A stretch of DNA of 64,000 bases from Leifsonia tongyongensis (GCF_010686705.1 NZ_JAAGWY010000002.1:86001-150000); one strand, 5' to 3'. Positions 17,372 to 25,505 are shown, numbered from the stretch's first letter. Notes: generated by a model from the letters alone, not told the origin. A program made the numbers and translations.

Positions 17372-18115
17372 CTACGCGGCGACCCCGCGGGTGGCGACCG
17401 GATGCTCGGCGCCGGACGCCCCGCCCGCCACCGCGTCGAGGATCGGCACGGCGCGGAAACCCTTCACGATCAGGTAGATCGCCAGCGAGGTCTCCCAGAG
17501 GAATTCGAGGATCGTCGCGACACCCGACCACACCGACACCTGCGAGTACAGCCCGAACAGGTTGGCGACACCCGACAGGAAGACGACTGGGCCGCCGATG
17601 AGCCCCAGCCACACGAGCGGGCGCGGCACCAGTCCGGTCCGGTACATCAGGTAGCCGAGCAGCAGACCATTGCCGAGTCCGGCGAGCAGGCCCGGGCCGA
17701 TCAGGAAGGTCGCGCCGTGCAGCGCGACGAGCGCCTGGCCGGCGGCGACGAACGAGGTGGCGTCGGCCCCGCCCGCGGCGAAGGTCTGCCGCAGCGCGAC
17801 GACCGACAGGATGCTCACCACTCCGACGACGATCATGGTCGATTCGACGATCCGGCAGGCGACGTATGCGAGCGAGAGCGCCTCGCTCTGCCTCCGCAGG
17901 ATGGGGAACAGCACGACCGCCGTGCCGATATTGGCCGCCGCGACGATGAGTTCCATGAACGCCGCGAGCGCGATCTGGGTGTCTGCACCCGGGCCGGTGA
18001 TGTACCTCGGGTCGGTGAGCAGCGGCCCGTACATCAGGGCGGCAGGGATCGAGAAGACGATGGTGATCAGGAACAGTACGCCCGCGATGAGCGCTGTTCG
18101 GCTGGTTGAGGTCAT
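17372..18115 (-). CDS. DUF4386-family multi-pass membrane protein
   Basis: A 247-aa protein with six or seven hydrophobic segments, beginning ALIAGVLFLITIVFSIPAAL and including GLLAGLGNGLLLGYLMYRTG, in the pattern of the DUF4386 family; biochemical function unknown. I use ATG 18115, which follows AAAGGAAA; the open frame extends to 18334 but that part is antisense to the TetR gene. It is divergent from the TetR gene at 18225, and two strong GTGTAC..GTACAC dyads lie between, so it is most likely the main target of that repressor. Pairs of this kind are often drug or stress responsive, but no substrate can be read. Confidence 0.85.
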   Translation of the reverse strand: MTSTSRTALIAGVLFLITIVFSIPAALMYGPLLTDPRYITGPGADTQIALAAFMELIVAAANIGTAVVLFPILRRQSEALSLAYVACRIVESTMIVVGVVSILSVVALRQTFAAGGADATSFVAAGQALVALHGATFLIGPGLLAGLGNGLLLGYLMYRTGLVPRPLVWLGLIGGPVVFLSGVANLFGLYSQVSVWSGVATILEFLWETSLAIYLIVKGFRAVPILDAVAGGASGAEHPVATRGVAA

Positions 18116-18142
18116 GGCGGTTTCCTTTGAGCGAAGAGGGAA

Positions 18143-18159
18143 GGTGTACGACGTACACC
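18143..18159. promoter_or_regulatory. TetR operator 1 (DUF4386 side)
   Basis: GGTGTACGACGTACACC is a perfect 8-1-8 palindrome 28 bp upstream of the DUF4386 start. It is 33 bp, about three helical turns, from the second site centre to centre. Confidence 0.8.
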
Positions 18160-18176
18160 AATGACGCCAACGATAG

Positions 18177-18191
18177 GTGTACCAAGTACAC
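18177..18191. promoter_or_regulatory. TetR operator 2 (TetR side)
   Basis: GTGTACCAAGTACAC has 6-bp perfect arms with a 3-bp centre and the same GTGTAC/GTACAC half-sites as operator 1. It lies 33 bp before the TetR start, fitting autorepression. Confidence 0.8.
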
Positions 18192-18224
18192 TTGTCAAGA
18201 GCCGAACGCAGACAGGAGAACAGG

Positions 18225-18968
18225 ATGACGCAGCAGGAGACCCAACGCCGCACCCGGCTGAACCGCGACCTTGTCCTGAGCACCGCAGTGGCCCTGGCCG
18301 ACCGGACCGGGTTCGAAGGCCTCACGATGCGCACCCTCGCGCAGGAGTTCGGCGTGGTCCCGATGGCCCTCTACAAGCACGTGGCCAACAAGGAGGACCT
18401 GCTCGACGGCATGGTCGACATCGTCTTCAGCGAGGTCGCCGTCCCGTCCGGTCCCGACTGGAAGACCGCCATGCGCGAGCGGTCGATCTCGATGCGCCAG
18501 GCGCTCGTGCGCCACCGCTGGGCGGTCGGCTTCATGGAGTCACGGATGCGACCTGGCCCCGCGAACCTGCGTCACCACAACGCCGTCATGGCGTGCCTCC
18601 GCCAGGCCGGATTCTCGTTCCGGACGACCGTGCACGCCTACTCCACCCTCGACAGCTACACGTACGGCTTCCTCCTGCAGGAGAAGACCCTCCCGTTCGA
18701 CACGGCGGAGGAGTCGGGTGAGGTCGCCGCCCAGAAGCTGGCCATGCAGCCGGCCGAGATGGCGGCGCAGTTCCCGTACCTCATCGAAGTGGTCATGGAG
18801 CTCGGGATGTCCGGGTATGACTACGACGTCGAATTCCGTGTCGGGCTGGACCTCATCCTCGACGGAATCGAGAAGCTGCGCCCCGACTGGGTCGACGCGG
18901 CGTCAGTATCGGCGTCAGTACCGGAGTCAGTGCCCGGGGTCGGCGACGTGGCGACCACCGCGGACTGA
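18225..18968 (+). CDS. TetR-family transcriptional regulator (TetR_C-type)
   Basis: A 247-aa repressor. The N-terminal HTH is MRTLAQEFGVVPMALYKHV (residues about 36-55), the form with ALYKHV seen in the TetR/TipAL-like group, and the C-terminal domain is larger than average. ATG 18225 follows AGGAGAACAGG. It controls, by inference, the divergent DUF4386 membrane protein through the two GTGTAC dyads. The C-terminus holds a short degenerate repeat (SVSASVPESVP) encoded by three related GTCAGT units. The last 42 bp overlap the end of the convergent glycosidase gene. Confidence 0.9.
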   Translation: MTQQETQRRTRLNRDLVLSTAVALADRTGFEGLTMRTLAQEFGVVPMALYKHVANKEDLLDGMVDIVFSEVAVPSGPDWKTAMRERSISMRQALVRHRWAVGFMESRMRPGPANLRHHNAVMACLRQAGFSFRTTVHAYSTLDSYTYGFLLQEKTLPFDTAEESGEVAAQKLAMQPAEMAAQFPYLIEVVMELGMSGYDYDVEFRVGLDLILDGIEKLRPDWVDAASVSASVPESVPGVGDVATTAD

Positions 18969-20423
18969 CAGGGCGATGAAGACCGGCGTGGCAGTCAGGT
19001 CGAGCGAGATCGTCTGGCCGGCTTCGTCCCAGACGATCTCGCGAACCTCGCCGAACGCGTCGACGGCTGTGGGCAGACCGTGACTCCAGCGGATGCTCAC
19101 CCGGCGCCGCTCCCGGTCCTCCTGCATCGGGTCGTCGGTCTTCAGCCACGCCAGGACGCTTTCGCGGTCACGGCCGTGGTCGACGCGGAAGACCAGGGCG
19201 TGCGCATCCGCTGCGAGAGGCTCGACGAAACGTGCATCCGTCAACCGTGTCGCGACCAGCTGGTGCGTCTCCGCCTCGGGGTGGGGCTTCGAGATGCGGC
19301 CGTTGCGGTAGTTCATGAGGGCGAGCGAGCCGAACATGAGGTCCATGATGTTCAGGGGGTCCGAGTAGTCGCCGACCTCGGGTGCGAGATTCCAGCACGC
19401 CATCGTGTCGACGCCTTCGGCACGGATCAGGGCGACCCGCTGTACCAGCTGGCGGCGGGCGATGCGGTGACGCTGCGCGATCAGGTAGTCCGGTGCGTCG
19501 TGCATGAACATCCGCAGCGACGGCGGAAGCCGCTCCTCCATGCGGTAGAGCTGGCGCAACGCCCGGCGGTCGGGGGTCTCTGTGACGACGCGTTCCGCGA
19601 GCGCTACCGTACTCATCGACTCGGTCCTGATGTGCGCCCCGTCGGTCATGCCGATGAATGCCGCGATCATCGCCGCCTCGAGTGAGGCGTTCGCGTCCGC
19701 GAATTCGAAGAGGGTCGGCCCGTTGTACTCGCCGACGACGATCGGATGCTCATACCCGTTCGCCTGCATGATGCTGCGTGCCCACGCGATGTGCTCGGGG
19801 ATGCGGTACGGGTCGCCGTAGAGGTTGAGGCTGAACACGTCGAAATCGGCTCCGGATGTCGCTGCCAGCGTCTCGTAGCACCGGCGGGCGTCGCTGCCGT
19901 AGCGTGACGAGAGGGCGTCGTAGCCGCATCCGCCGAGGACGACGGACGCTGCCGGGTCGGCGGTTCGCACGGCTCGGGCGAAGCCTGCCAGTTGGTGCGC
20001 GTACTCGGCCGTATTGCCCGACCACAGGAGGTCGTGGTTGCTCTGCTCGTTGTTGCACTGCCAGTAGCGGACCCGGCCTCCGAACCGCTGCACGAGTGCG
20101 GAGACAAAGCGCTCGTAGGCCTCGTCGTAGAGCGCGGGGGACGGGGGCTGGAAATCGGTCGGCACGCGGGTTCCCCACGGCGAACTCGAGCAGACGGTGA
20201 TCCAGGCCTGGTCGTCGGGCTCGAGCTGTGCGATCAGACCGTCGACGACCTGCCAGTCGTACTCGCCGGGGCGCGGTTCGACCTGCGACCAGTAGACATA
20301 GACGCGGATGAGCGTGGCGCCGAGTTCCCTGGCCGGTGCCATGCAGTCATCGGGTGGGCCGAACAGACCGTACGAGATTCCTCGAACGATTCCGAATGTC
20401 GTAGCTGGATGGTGTGGGCGCAC
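18927..20423 (-). CDS. Glycoside hydrolase, clan GH-A TIM-barrel (GH39/GH5-like)
   Basis: A roughly 498-aa cytoplasmic glycosidase. The retaining-enzyme residues are visible: the acid/base Glu126 in YWQCNNEQSN at the end of strand 4 and the nucleophile Glu232 in IVVGEYNGPT at strand 7, the hallmark of clan GH-A; a beta-sandwich tail with SIRWSHGLP follows. No signal peptide. The start is uncertain: GTG 20423 has AGGA eight bases upstream and gives an N-terminus ending just before the first strand, while the frame stays open to 20537 across the promoter region of the next gene. Substrate not determined; a beta-galactosidase, mannanase or xylosidase are all possible. It converges on the TetR gene. 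Confidence 0.82.
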   Translation of the reverse strand: MRPHHPATTFGIVRGISYGLFGPPDDCMAPARELGATLIRVYVYWSQVEPRPGEYDWQVVDGLIAQLEPDDQAWITVCSSSPWGTRVPTDFQPPSPALYDEAYERFVSALVQRFGGRVRYWQCNNEQSNHDLLWSGNTAEYAHQLAGFARAVRTADPAASVVLGGCGYDALSSRYGSDARRCYETLAATSGADFDVFSLNLYGDPYRIPEHIAWARSIMQANGYEHPIVVGEYNGPTLFEFADANASLEAAMIAAFIGMTDGAHIRTESMSTVALAERVVTETPDRRALRQLYRMEERLPPSLRMFMHDAPDYLIAQRHRIARRQLVQRVALIRAEGVDTMACWNLAPEVGDYSDPLNIMDLMFGSLALMNYRNGRISKPHPEAETHQLVATRLTDARFVEPLAADAHALVFRVDHGRDRESVLAWLKTDDPMQEDRERRRVSIRWSHGLPTAVDAFGEVREIVWDEAGQTISLDLTATPVFIALSVRGGRHVADPGH

Positions 20424-20457
20424 GTCCTCGTCCTGTTTCGCTGTTACTCCATGTGTA

Positions 20458-20486
20458 CCCCCGAATGGGGGGCAATATCGACCCCC
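20458..20486. promoter_or_regulatory. Mutually exclusive G/C hairpins upstream of the ScoMcrA-like gene
   Basis: A G-run (20467-20472) can pair with CCCCC at 20458-20462 (GAAT loop) or with CCCCC at 20482-20486. This lies between divergent genes about 75 bp before the start at 20558. It could be an operator or a switchable leader structure. Confidence 0.3.
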
Positions 20487-20557
20487 TTCGAATCGCGGCC
20501 TGTTGGACGTCGCCAGCGCGGCACCACAATGGATCAACCGAACGTTGGGAGGACCTC

Positions 20558-20854
20558 ATGGCGTCCATCGACTGGGATCAGGTGCAGAACGCGGACGTGC
20601 TGCGTGCGATCAAGGAGTACGACCGGCTCGGGCCGGAGAAATTCTTCGCGAAACACGGGTTCGCGCCCGCCACGACCTACGAGCTCTCCTGGGCGAAACG
20701 GCTGTATCCGCCGAAAGCCGTCCTGGGCGTGGCCTACGAGTTCGCGACCGGCAACCGTCTGGAATCGACCGACTTCGAGGGCGGCAAGACCGGCGCCGTG
20801 AAGGTGCTCAGCGCGATGGGGTTCGTCGTCCAGCCGAAAGGGACGCGCGCCTGA
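20558..20854 (+). CDS. Orphan ScoMcrA-like N-terminal head domain protein
   Basis: A 98-aa protein made of one domain. The pattern VLRAIKEYDRLGPEKFF, ATTYEL, YPPKAVLGVAYEF and TDFEGGKTGAVKVLSAMGF matches, from memory, the N-terminal head domain found in ScoMcrA-type IV restriction proteins and in other nuclease or defence fusions. Here it is alone: no sulfur-binding, SRA or HNH domain follows, and the next gene is on the other strand. ATG 20558 has GGGAGG upstream. It may be a DNA-binding or adaptor module that acts with an unlinked partner, or a remnant of a fusion. The neighbours (glycosidase, 88-aa protein, hydrolases) give no clear defence context. Confidence 0.8.
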   Translation: MASIDWDQVQNADVLRAIKEYDRLGPEKFFAKHGFAPATTYELSWAKRLYPPKAVLGVAYEFATGNRLESTDFEGGKTGAVKVLSAMGFVVQPKGTRA

Positions 20855-20863
20855 GCGGTGCGC

Positions 20864-21130
20864 TCAGAGCGACTCGTGGTCTTTGTCGGTCTCGACCGGG
20901 TCGCTGTCCGGGGCGTCGAAGTGGTAGGCGACGTACTTCTCACTGTTGACGAGGCGTTCGGCGCCCTTGACGTACCAGAACAGGGACTCGAGACCTTCGA
21001 TCGCCGCGACCGAGCCGATACGCTCGTCGACGCTGCCGTTGATCAGGAGCCGCCGGTCGGTGGTTCCGGCCAAAGGACCGTCGACGTATTCGACGATGTA
21101 CTCGTGTGCGACTCGCGGTGGATTGGTCAT
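20864..21130 (-). CDS. Small acidic hypothetical protein
   Basis: An 88-aa soluble protein of unknown function. It begins with beta-strand-like HEYIVEYVDGPLAG and TDRRLLINGSVDERI, contains LFWYVKGAERLVNSEKYVAY and ends in an acidic tail with DSDPVETDKD. ATG 21130 has a TACCGT box exactly six bases upstream and no ribosome site, so the mRNA is probably leaderless. It is convergent with the ScoMcrA-like gene (stop codons nine bases apart) and divergent from the hydrolase operon. I do not recognise a family. Confidence 0.72.
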   Translation of the reverse strand: MTNPPRVAHEYIVEYVDGPLAGTTDRRLLINGSVDERIGSVAAIEGLESLFWYVKGAERLVNSEKYVAYHFDAPDSDPVETDKDHESL

Positions 21131-21136
21131 CCCTAC

Positions 21137-21142
21137 ACGGTA
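21137..21142 (-). promoter_or_regulatory. -10 box (TACCGT) of a leaderless promoter
   Basis: Reads TACCGT on the minus strand, six bases before ATG 21130, with no Shine-Dalgarno sequence between. Confidence 0.55.
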
Positions 21143-21221
21143 ATGCCAGAGGGCGTGAGCGTGAGAGGGGCTGGGCAGAAAATCTGTGTTCGGCGCCGCT
21201 GGGAAGGTGTTGACTGTGGGC

Positions 21222-22115
21222 ATGGCACCGCGGCTCCCCAGGCATCCCGCATCGGCGCTCGCCGAACGATGGACGACCATGGACGGTCTCGACCTCTTCT
21301 ACCGCGAGTCGCAGAATCCGCCGCCCGATGCACCGGTGATGATGCATCTCCACGGGTTCGGCCTCTCGGGCCGCTACCTTCTTCCCACCGCAGAGCTGCT
21401 GCAGGACGAATTCCGCACCTACGTCCCGGACCTCCCCGGGTTCGGCCGGAGCGTCAAACCGGCGAAGGCCCTCGACGTGCCCGGGCTCGCGCACGCGGCG
21501 GCGAGGTTCATGGACGATCGCGGGGCCAGCTCCGCAACGCTGGTCGGCAACTCGATGGGATGCCCGGTCATCCTGGAGTTCGCACACCACTACCCTGAGC
21601 GGATCGATCGCGCAGTGCTCGTGTCACCGGCGGGCGGGATGCACAACCAGCCGCTGACCCGTGCAATGAGCCAGCTCGCCCGTGACGGCGGCCGCGAACC
21701 GAGCGCTCTCGTGCGCGTCGCGACCCCCGACTACCTGCGATTCGGCGTCTCCAGCACCGCGAAGATGTTCAGCGCGCTCATGCACTACCCGTCGCTGGAG
21801 CGGCTGCTCGATCTGCACATTCCGACCCTTGTCGTGCTCGGCGACCGGGACCCGCTGATGCCGAGCCCCGCGCGTGTGAAAGAGATCGCGAGTCACATCG
21901 ACAACCAGATGGTGCTCGTGGTGATCGAGGGGGCCGCGCACGCGATCAATTTCAGTCACCCTGGTGAACTGGCCAACATCATCCGCCAGTTCATGGCCGA
22001 CCGGCCGATCGTCGACGATCCGGACTCGCCGGGGCACGCCCGCGCCTACGAGCTTCATCGCGGGATGCTGCGCCCGCCGGCCGAGGACGCGCCGGATCCG
22101 CAGGACAGTGCATGA
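21222..22115 (+). CDS. Alpha/beta hydrolase
   Basis: A 297-aa serine hydrolase of the alpha/beta fold. The oxyanion loop HLHGFGLSG is at residues 42-50, the nucleophile Ser111 in LVGNSMGCP, the acid Asp208 or Asp210 in VLGDRDPLM and the histidine His240 in EGAAHAINFSHP. Substrate unknown. I use ATG 21222; an in-frame GTG at 21216 is a close alternative. The last four bases overlap the start of the next hydrolase (ATGA), so the two are co-translated. Two hydrolases in tandem suggest consecutive steps or a fused pathway for ester or lactone breakdown, but nothing fixes it. Confidence 0.88.
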   Translation: MAPRLPRHPASALAERWTTMDGLDLFYRESQNPPPDAPVMMHLHGFGLSGRYLLPTAELLQDEFRTYVPDLPGFGRSVKPAKALDVPGLAHAAARFMDDRGASSATLVGNSMGCPVILEFAHHYPERIDRAVLVSPAGGMHNQPLTRAMSQLARDGGREPSALVRVATPDYLRFGVSSTAKMFSALMHYPSLERLLDLHIPTLVVLGDRDPLMPSPARVKEIASHIDNQMVLVVIEGAAHAINFSHPGELANIIRQFMADRPIVDDPDSPGHARAYELHRGMLRPPAEDAPDPQDSA

Positions 22116-22828
22116 CAGGGCTGCTGCGCAACCTCGGGTGGTGGGCGGAAGACTACGCCTATGCGGTCGCGTGGCAGGCGCGGGCAGCGGTCGACCGGAC
22201 GGACCCGCGGCACTTCGAGACCGGTTCGCGGCGTCCGGTCGTCATGATCCCCGGAGTGTATGAGCCGTGGCAGTTCCTCCGCCCGCTGATCGACCGGCTG
22301 CACGGGGGCGGCCATCCGGTGTTCGTCATGCCGGAACTGGGGCCGAATCACGGGACGCTCAGCGAGGGCGCCGCCACGGTCGAGGACGCCCTGGTGAAGC
22401 GCGATCTACGCGAGGTGATCGTCGTCGCACACAGCAAAGGCGGCCTGATCGGCAAACTCGTCATGCTGAGGGAGCGTATGGAGGGTGAGGGCAGCGTGGG
22501 TGAGGGCATCGTGGGGGAGCGCAGCGCTCCCCGCGTCGCCCGGATGATCGCGATCTGTACGCCGTTCGCGGGCTCGCGCTATGCGCAGTACATGCCGATC
22601 CGTGCGCTGCGCGACTTCTCGCCGCTGGATCCGGCAGGCATCTCATTGCGCTCCGACGTGTCGGTGAACGCCCGGATCGTGTCGATCTTCGGGCCGTTCG
22701 ATCCGCACATCCCGGAGGGAAGCGAGCTGCCCGGCGCGACGAACCGGCTGGTGGCGAGGGGAGGGCACTTCCGTGGGCTGTCCGATCCGGAGGTCCAGGC
22801 GATCGTGCTGGAAGAGGCCGGCCGCTGA
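22112..22828 (+). CDS. Lipase-like alpha/beta hydrolase
   Basis: A 238-aa hydrolase. The strand-loop VVMIPGVYEPW begins the fold; the nucleophile is Ser108 in VVAHSKGGLIG, where a lysine replaces the usual second position, and a histidine in ARGGHFRGL near residue 220 is the likely base. Esterase or phospholipase-like activity is expected. ATG 22112 overlaps the previous stop (ATGA). A Gly/Glu-rich insertion (EGEGSVGEGIVGE) encoded by short imperfect repeats sits after the nucleophile helix and is probably a surface loop. No signal peptide. Confidence 0.82.
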   Translation: MTGLLRNLGWWAEDYAYAVAWQARAAVDRTDPRHFETGSRRPVVMIPGVYEPWQFLRPLIDRLHGGGHPVFVMPELGPNHGTLSEGAATVEDALVKRDLREVIVVAHSKGGLIGKLVMLRERMEGEGSVGEGIVGERSAPRVARMIAICTPFAGSRYAQYMPIRALRDFSPLDPAGISLRSDVSVNARIVSIFGPFDPHIPEGSELPGATNRLVARGGHFRGLSDPEVQAIVLEEAGR

Positions 22829-22881
22829 CGCTCGGTGGTGGCCGTCAGGAATAGCAGGCCGCGACAAGCGTTCAACTTGAC

Positions 22882-23256
22882 ATGGCAACTACAGCAATCA
22901 CAAGCCAGAACCACGACGCGACCGTCAGCGACGGCATCGTCCTCCTCGACTTCTGGGCCGACTGGTGCGGCCCGTGCCACATGTTCGCGCCGGTCTTCGA
23001 GAAGGCGTCGGAGACGCACACGGACATCACGTTCGGCAAGGTCGACACCGAGGCCGAGCAGGAGCTCGCCGGTTCTTACGGCATCCGCTCCATCCCGACC
23101 CTCGTCGCCTACCGCGACGGCATCCCGCTCTTCTCGCAGGCAGGTGCCCTGCCGGCCGAGGCGGTCGAAGACCTCATCACGCAACTGCGCGCACTCGACA
23201 TGACCGAGATCCGCGCCGAATACGAGAAGCAGCTGGCGGAGCGCGCGGCCCAGTAA
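22882..23256 (+). CDS. trxA: Thioredoxin
   Basis: A 124-aa thioredoxin: reduces protein disulfides in the cytoplasm, being itself reduced by thioredoxin reductase. The active site WCGPC is at residues 28-32, with the usual LLDFWADWCGPC strand before it and the cis-proline loop RSIPTL later. About 15 C-terminal residues (EIRAEYEKQLAE) extend beyond the classic 105-110 aa fold. There is no clear ribosome site before ATG 22882. A second thioredoxin-fold gene lies at 24477. This is probably an accessory rather than the main thioredoxin, since the reductase is not adjacent. Confidence 0.93.
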   Translation: MATTAITSQNHDATVSDGIVLLDFWADWCGPCHMFAPVFEKASETHTDITFGKVDTEAEQELAGSYGIRSIPTLVAYRDGIPLFSQAGALPAEAVEDLITQLRALDMTEIRAEYEKQLAERAAQ

Positions 23257-23303
23257 GCGCATCCATCACGACCGGGGCATTCCCTTAGCCCCTCGTGAGG
23301 GTC

Positions 23304-23309
23304 TACCGT
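23304..23309 (+). promoter_or_regulatory. -10 box (TACCGT) of a leaderless promoter
   Basis: Six bases before ATG 23316, without a Shine-Dalgarno sequence. Same hexamer and spacing as upstream of 21130 and 40001. Confidence 0.55.
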
Positions 23310-23315
23310 CGATGC

Positions 23316-23549
23316 ATGGCCGAGACGTACACGGCGGTGCTCAGGCGGTGGCCCGGGTCGGCCGAAGGCGAGGAAGTCCCCGGCGTCGAGTTCACGCCGA
23401 ACGGGTTTCCGCAGCGCACCTACGGGCAGACGACGATCCTGGCGACGGGCTATCTCCGGGACGAGACGTTCGAACTCGAAGGCCCAGAGGAGACGGGCGC
23501 CAGCCACTACTACTACCGCCTCACCAGCTCTGAGGAGTACGAGACGTGA
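23316..23549 (+). CDS. Small hypothetical protein
   Basis: A 77-aa soluble protein of unknown function with beta-rich start ETYTAVLRRWPG and an acidic, aromatic end (GASHYYYRLTSSEEYE). The Arg-Arg-Trp-Pro start and Tyr-rich end suggest a small beta barrel. ATG 23316 is probably the first base of the mRNA (TACCGT six bases upstream). Its stop overlaps the GTG start of the following hydrolase by four bases, so the two are coupled and probably work together. No family recognised. Confidence 0.7.
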   Translation: MAETYTAVLRRWPGSAEGEEVPGVEFTPNGFPQRTYGQTTILATGYLRDETFELEGPEETGASHYYYRLTSSEEYET

Positions 23550-24445
23550 GCGAGTGGCAGCTCAGGCAGATCGATGCGGGAACGCTGGACGTCGGATACG
23601 CAGAGACCGGACCGGCGGATGGTTCAGCCGCCCTTCTCCTGCACGGCTGGCCGTACGACATCCACAGTTTCGCCGCGGTTGCGCCGCTTCTCGCCGCGCA
23701 GGGGTTCCGGGTGATCATCCCGTACCTGCGCGGGTTCGGGACGACGCGCTTCCTCTCCGACGAGACCCCGCGGAACGGCCAGCAGTCGGTGGTCGCGGTC
23801 GACGCGGTGGCGTTGATGGATGCGCTCCAGCTCGATCGGGCGATCGTGGCCGGGTTCGACTGGGGTGCGCGAACGGCGGACATCGTGGCTGCACTCTGGC
23901 CGCAGCGGTGCGCCGGGCTCGTCTCCGTCAGCGGCTACCTGATCGGCAACCAGGCTGCGGGCAGGCAACCCCTTCCGCCCGCCGCCGAACTGCAGTGGTG
24001 GTACCAGTTCTATTTCGCGACCGAGCGCGGCCGGGCCGGCTACGACGCCCACCGTCGCGACTTCGCGAAACTGATCTGGCAGACCGCCTCTCCGCACTGG
24101 GCGTTCGACGACGCGACGTTCGAGCGCAGCGCGGAATCATTCGACAACCCGGACCATGTCGCGATCGTGATCCACAACTACCGGTGGCGGCTGGGGCTGG
24201 TTCAGGGCGAACCGCAGTACGACGAACTCGAAGCGCGCCTGGCCGAGGCTCCGGCGATCTCTGTACCCACGATCACGCTCGAGGGCGACGCGAACGGCGC
24301 GCCTCACCCCGAGCCGAGCGCGTACGCGAACAAGTTCACCGGCACCTACGACCATCGCACCATCAACGGCGGCATCGGGCACAACCTCCCGCAGGAGGCG
24401 CCGGATGCGTTCGTCGCCGCGATCCTGGACGTCGCCGGCCACTGA
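23546..24445 (+). CDS. Alpha/beta hydrolase, epoxide hydrolase/dehalogenase-like
   Basis: A 299-aa hydrolase with an aspartate nucleophile: HGWPYD at residues 33-38, Asp105 in VAGFDWGART and a likely His279 in GGIGHNLPQEAP. The DWG motif and HGWP loop place it with soluble epoxide hydrolases and haloalkane dehalogenases; a WWYQFYF stretch follows in the cap. GTG 23546 overlaps the previous stop, so it is co-translated with the 77-aa protein. The next gene, a thioredoxin-like protein, starts 31 bases after it, in the same direction. Substrate unknown. Confidence 0.88.
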   Translation: MSEWQLRQIDAGTLDVGYAETGPADGSAALLLHGWPYDIHSFAAVAPLLAAQGFRVIIPYLRGFGTTRFLSDETPRNGQQSVVAVDAVALMDALQLDRAIVAGFDWGARTADIVAALWPQRCAGLVSVSGYLIGNQAAGRQPLPPAAELQWWYQFYFATERGRAGYDAHRRDFAKLIWQTASPHWAFDDATFERSAESFDNPDHVAIVIHNYRWRLGLVQGEPQYDELEARLAEAPAISVPTITLEGDANGAPHPEPSAYANKFTGTYDHRTINGGIGHNLPQEAPDAFVAAILDVAGH

Positions 24446-24476
24446 AACCGGAACCGGCACTGACGAAGGAGTTCCC

Positions 24477-25475
24477 GTGTCCGACGTGCATCGTCCCATT
24501 TTCGACCTGCCTTTCGAGGGGCGACTCGCGTCGTTCGACGGTGCGACCGCCTGGCTCAACTCCCCGCCGCTCACCCCTGAGGGGCTGCGCGGAAAGGTCG
24601 TCCTGGTCGACTTCTGGACGTACACCTGCATCAACTGGCTGCGCACCCTCGGTTATGTCCGCGCCTGGGCTGAGCGGTACGCCGACTCCGGCCTCGTGGT
24701 GGTCGGCGTGCACACGCCGGAGTTCCCGTTCGAAGGCGAGCTCGACAACGTGCGCTGGGCATCGAAGGAGATGCGGGTCGAGTATCCGATCGCGGTCGAC
24801 ACCGACTACGCCGTCTGGAATGCTTTCGGCAACCGGTACTGGCCGGCGATCTATCTTGCCGATACGGAGGGGAGGATCCGGTATCACCACTTCGGTGAAG
24901 GCGAGTACGACGAGACGGAGCTCGCCATCCGGCAGCTGCTCCGCGAGGCGGGCGCGGCCGGCGTCGGCCACGACCTGGTCAGTGTGCCCAACGAGGGGCT
25001 CGAAGCCCAGGCCGACTGGTTGCACCTGGAGTCGCCGGAGACCTACCTCGGCTACCAGCAGGGCCGCAATTTCGTGTCTACCGGCGATGCAGGGTTCGAC
25101 CGGCCGCACACCTACGCCGCGACCGAGACGCTCGAACTGAACCAGTGGTCGCTCTCGGGCGAATGGACGATCGAGAGCGGCGCCGCACTGGTGAATCGCG
25201 CAGGCGCGTCGGTCGTCTTCCGTTTCCATGCACGGGATGTGAACCTCGTGCTGGCGCCGCCGGCCGCCGATGTGCCGGTGCGGTTCCGGGTGACGGTCGA
25301 CGGCCGGGAGCCGGGCGACGGGCACGGTCTCGACACCGACGAGCACGGCGACGGAACGATCAGGGAGCCACGGGTCTACCAGCTCATCCGCTGGCGGGGG
25401 CCGACCGCCGACCGCACGTTCGAGATCACGTTCCTGGACGCCGGCGCTCGCGGCTACGTCTTCACGTTCGGGTGA
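24477..25475 (+). CDS. DipZ-like thioredoxin-domain protein with Cys-x-x-Trp motif
   Basis: A 332-aa soluble protein. Residues 20-165 are a TlpA/AhpC-type thioredoxin fold; residues about 180-332 are a beta-sandwich like the C-terminal module of DipZ proteins. The active-site segment is DFWTYTCINWLRTL, so the first cysteine (Cys51) is present but the second position is Trp54. Without a resolving cysteine it cannot do classic disulfide exchange alone; it may act as a peroxidase-like or binding protein, or use a partner thiol. The membrane and signal parts of DipZ are absent. GTG 24477 follows GAAGGAG. It is the last gene of a rightward run from 22882 that also includes thioredoxin. Confidence 0.85.
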   Translation: MSDVHRPIFDLPFEGRLASFDGATAWLNSPPLTPEGLRGKVVLVDFWTYTCINWLRTLGYVRAWAERYADSGLVVVGVHTPEFPFEGELDNVRWASKEMRVEYPIAVDTDYAVWNAFGNRYWPAIYLADTEGRIRYHHFGEGEYDETELAIRQLLREAGAAGVGHDLVSVPNEGLEAQADWLHLESPETYLGYQQGRNFVSTGDAGFDRPHTYAATETLELNQWSLSGEWTIESGAALVNRAGASVVFRFHARDVNLVLAPPAADVPVRFRVTVDGREPGDGHGLDTDEHGDGTIREPRVYQLIRWRGPTADRTFEITFLDAGARGYVFTFG

Positions 25476-25505
25476 GGCGACCCGCACGCCTGGTCGGCGC
25501 CCTGC

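Noticed and set aside
22461-22530. Short repeats inside the lipase-like gene
   Set aside because: In frame and encode a Gly/Glu loop; ordinary low-complexity coding sequence.
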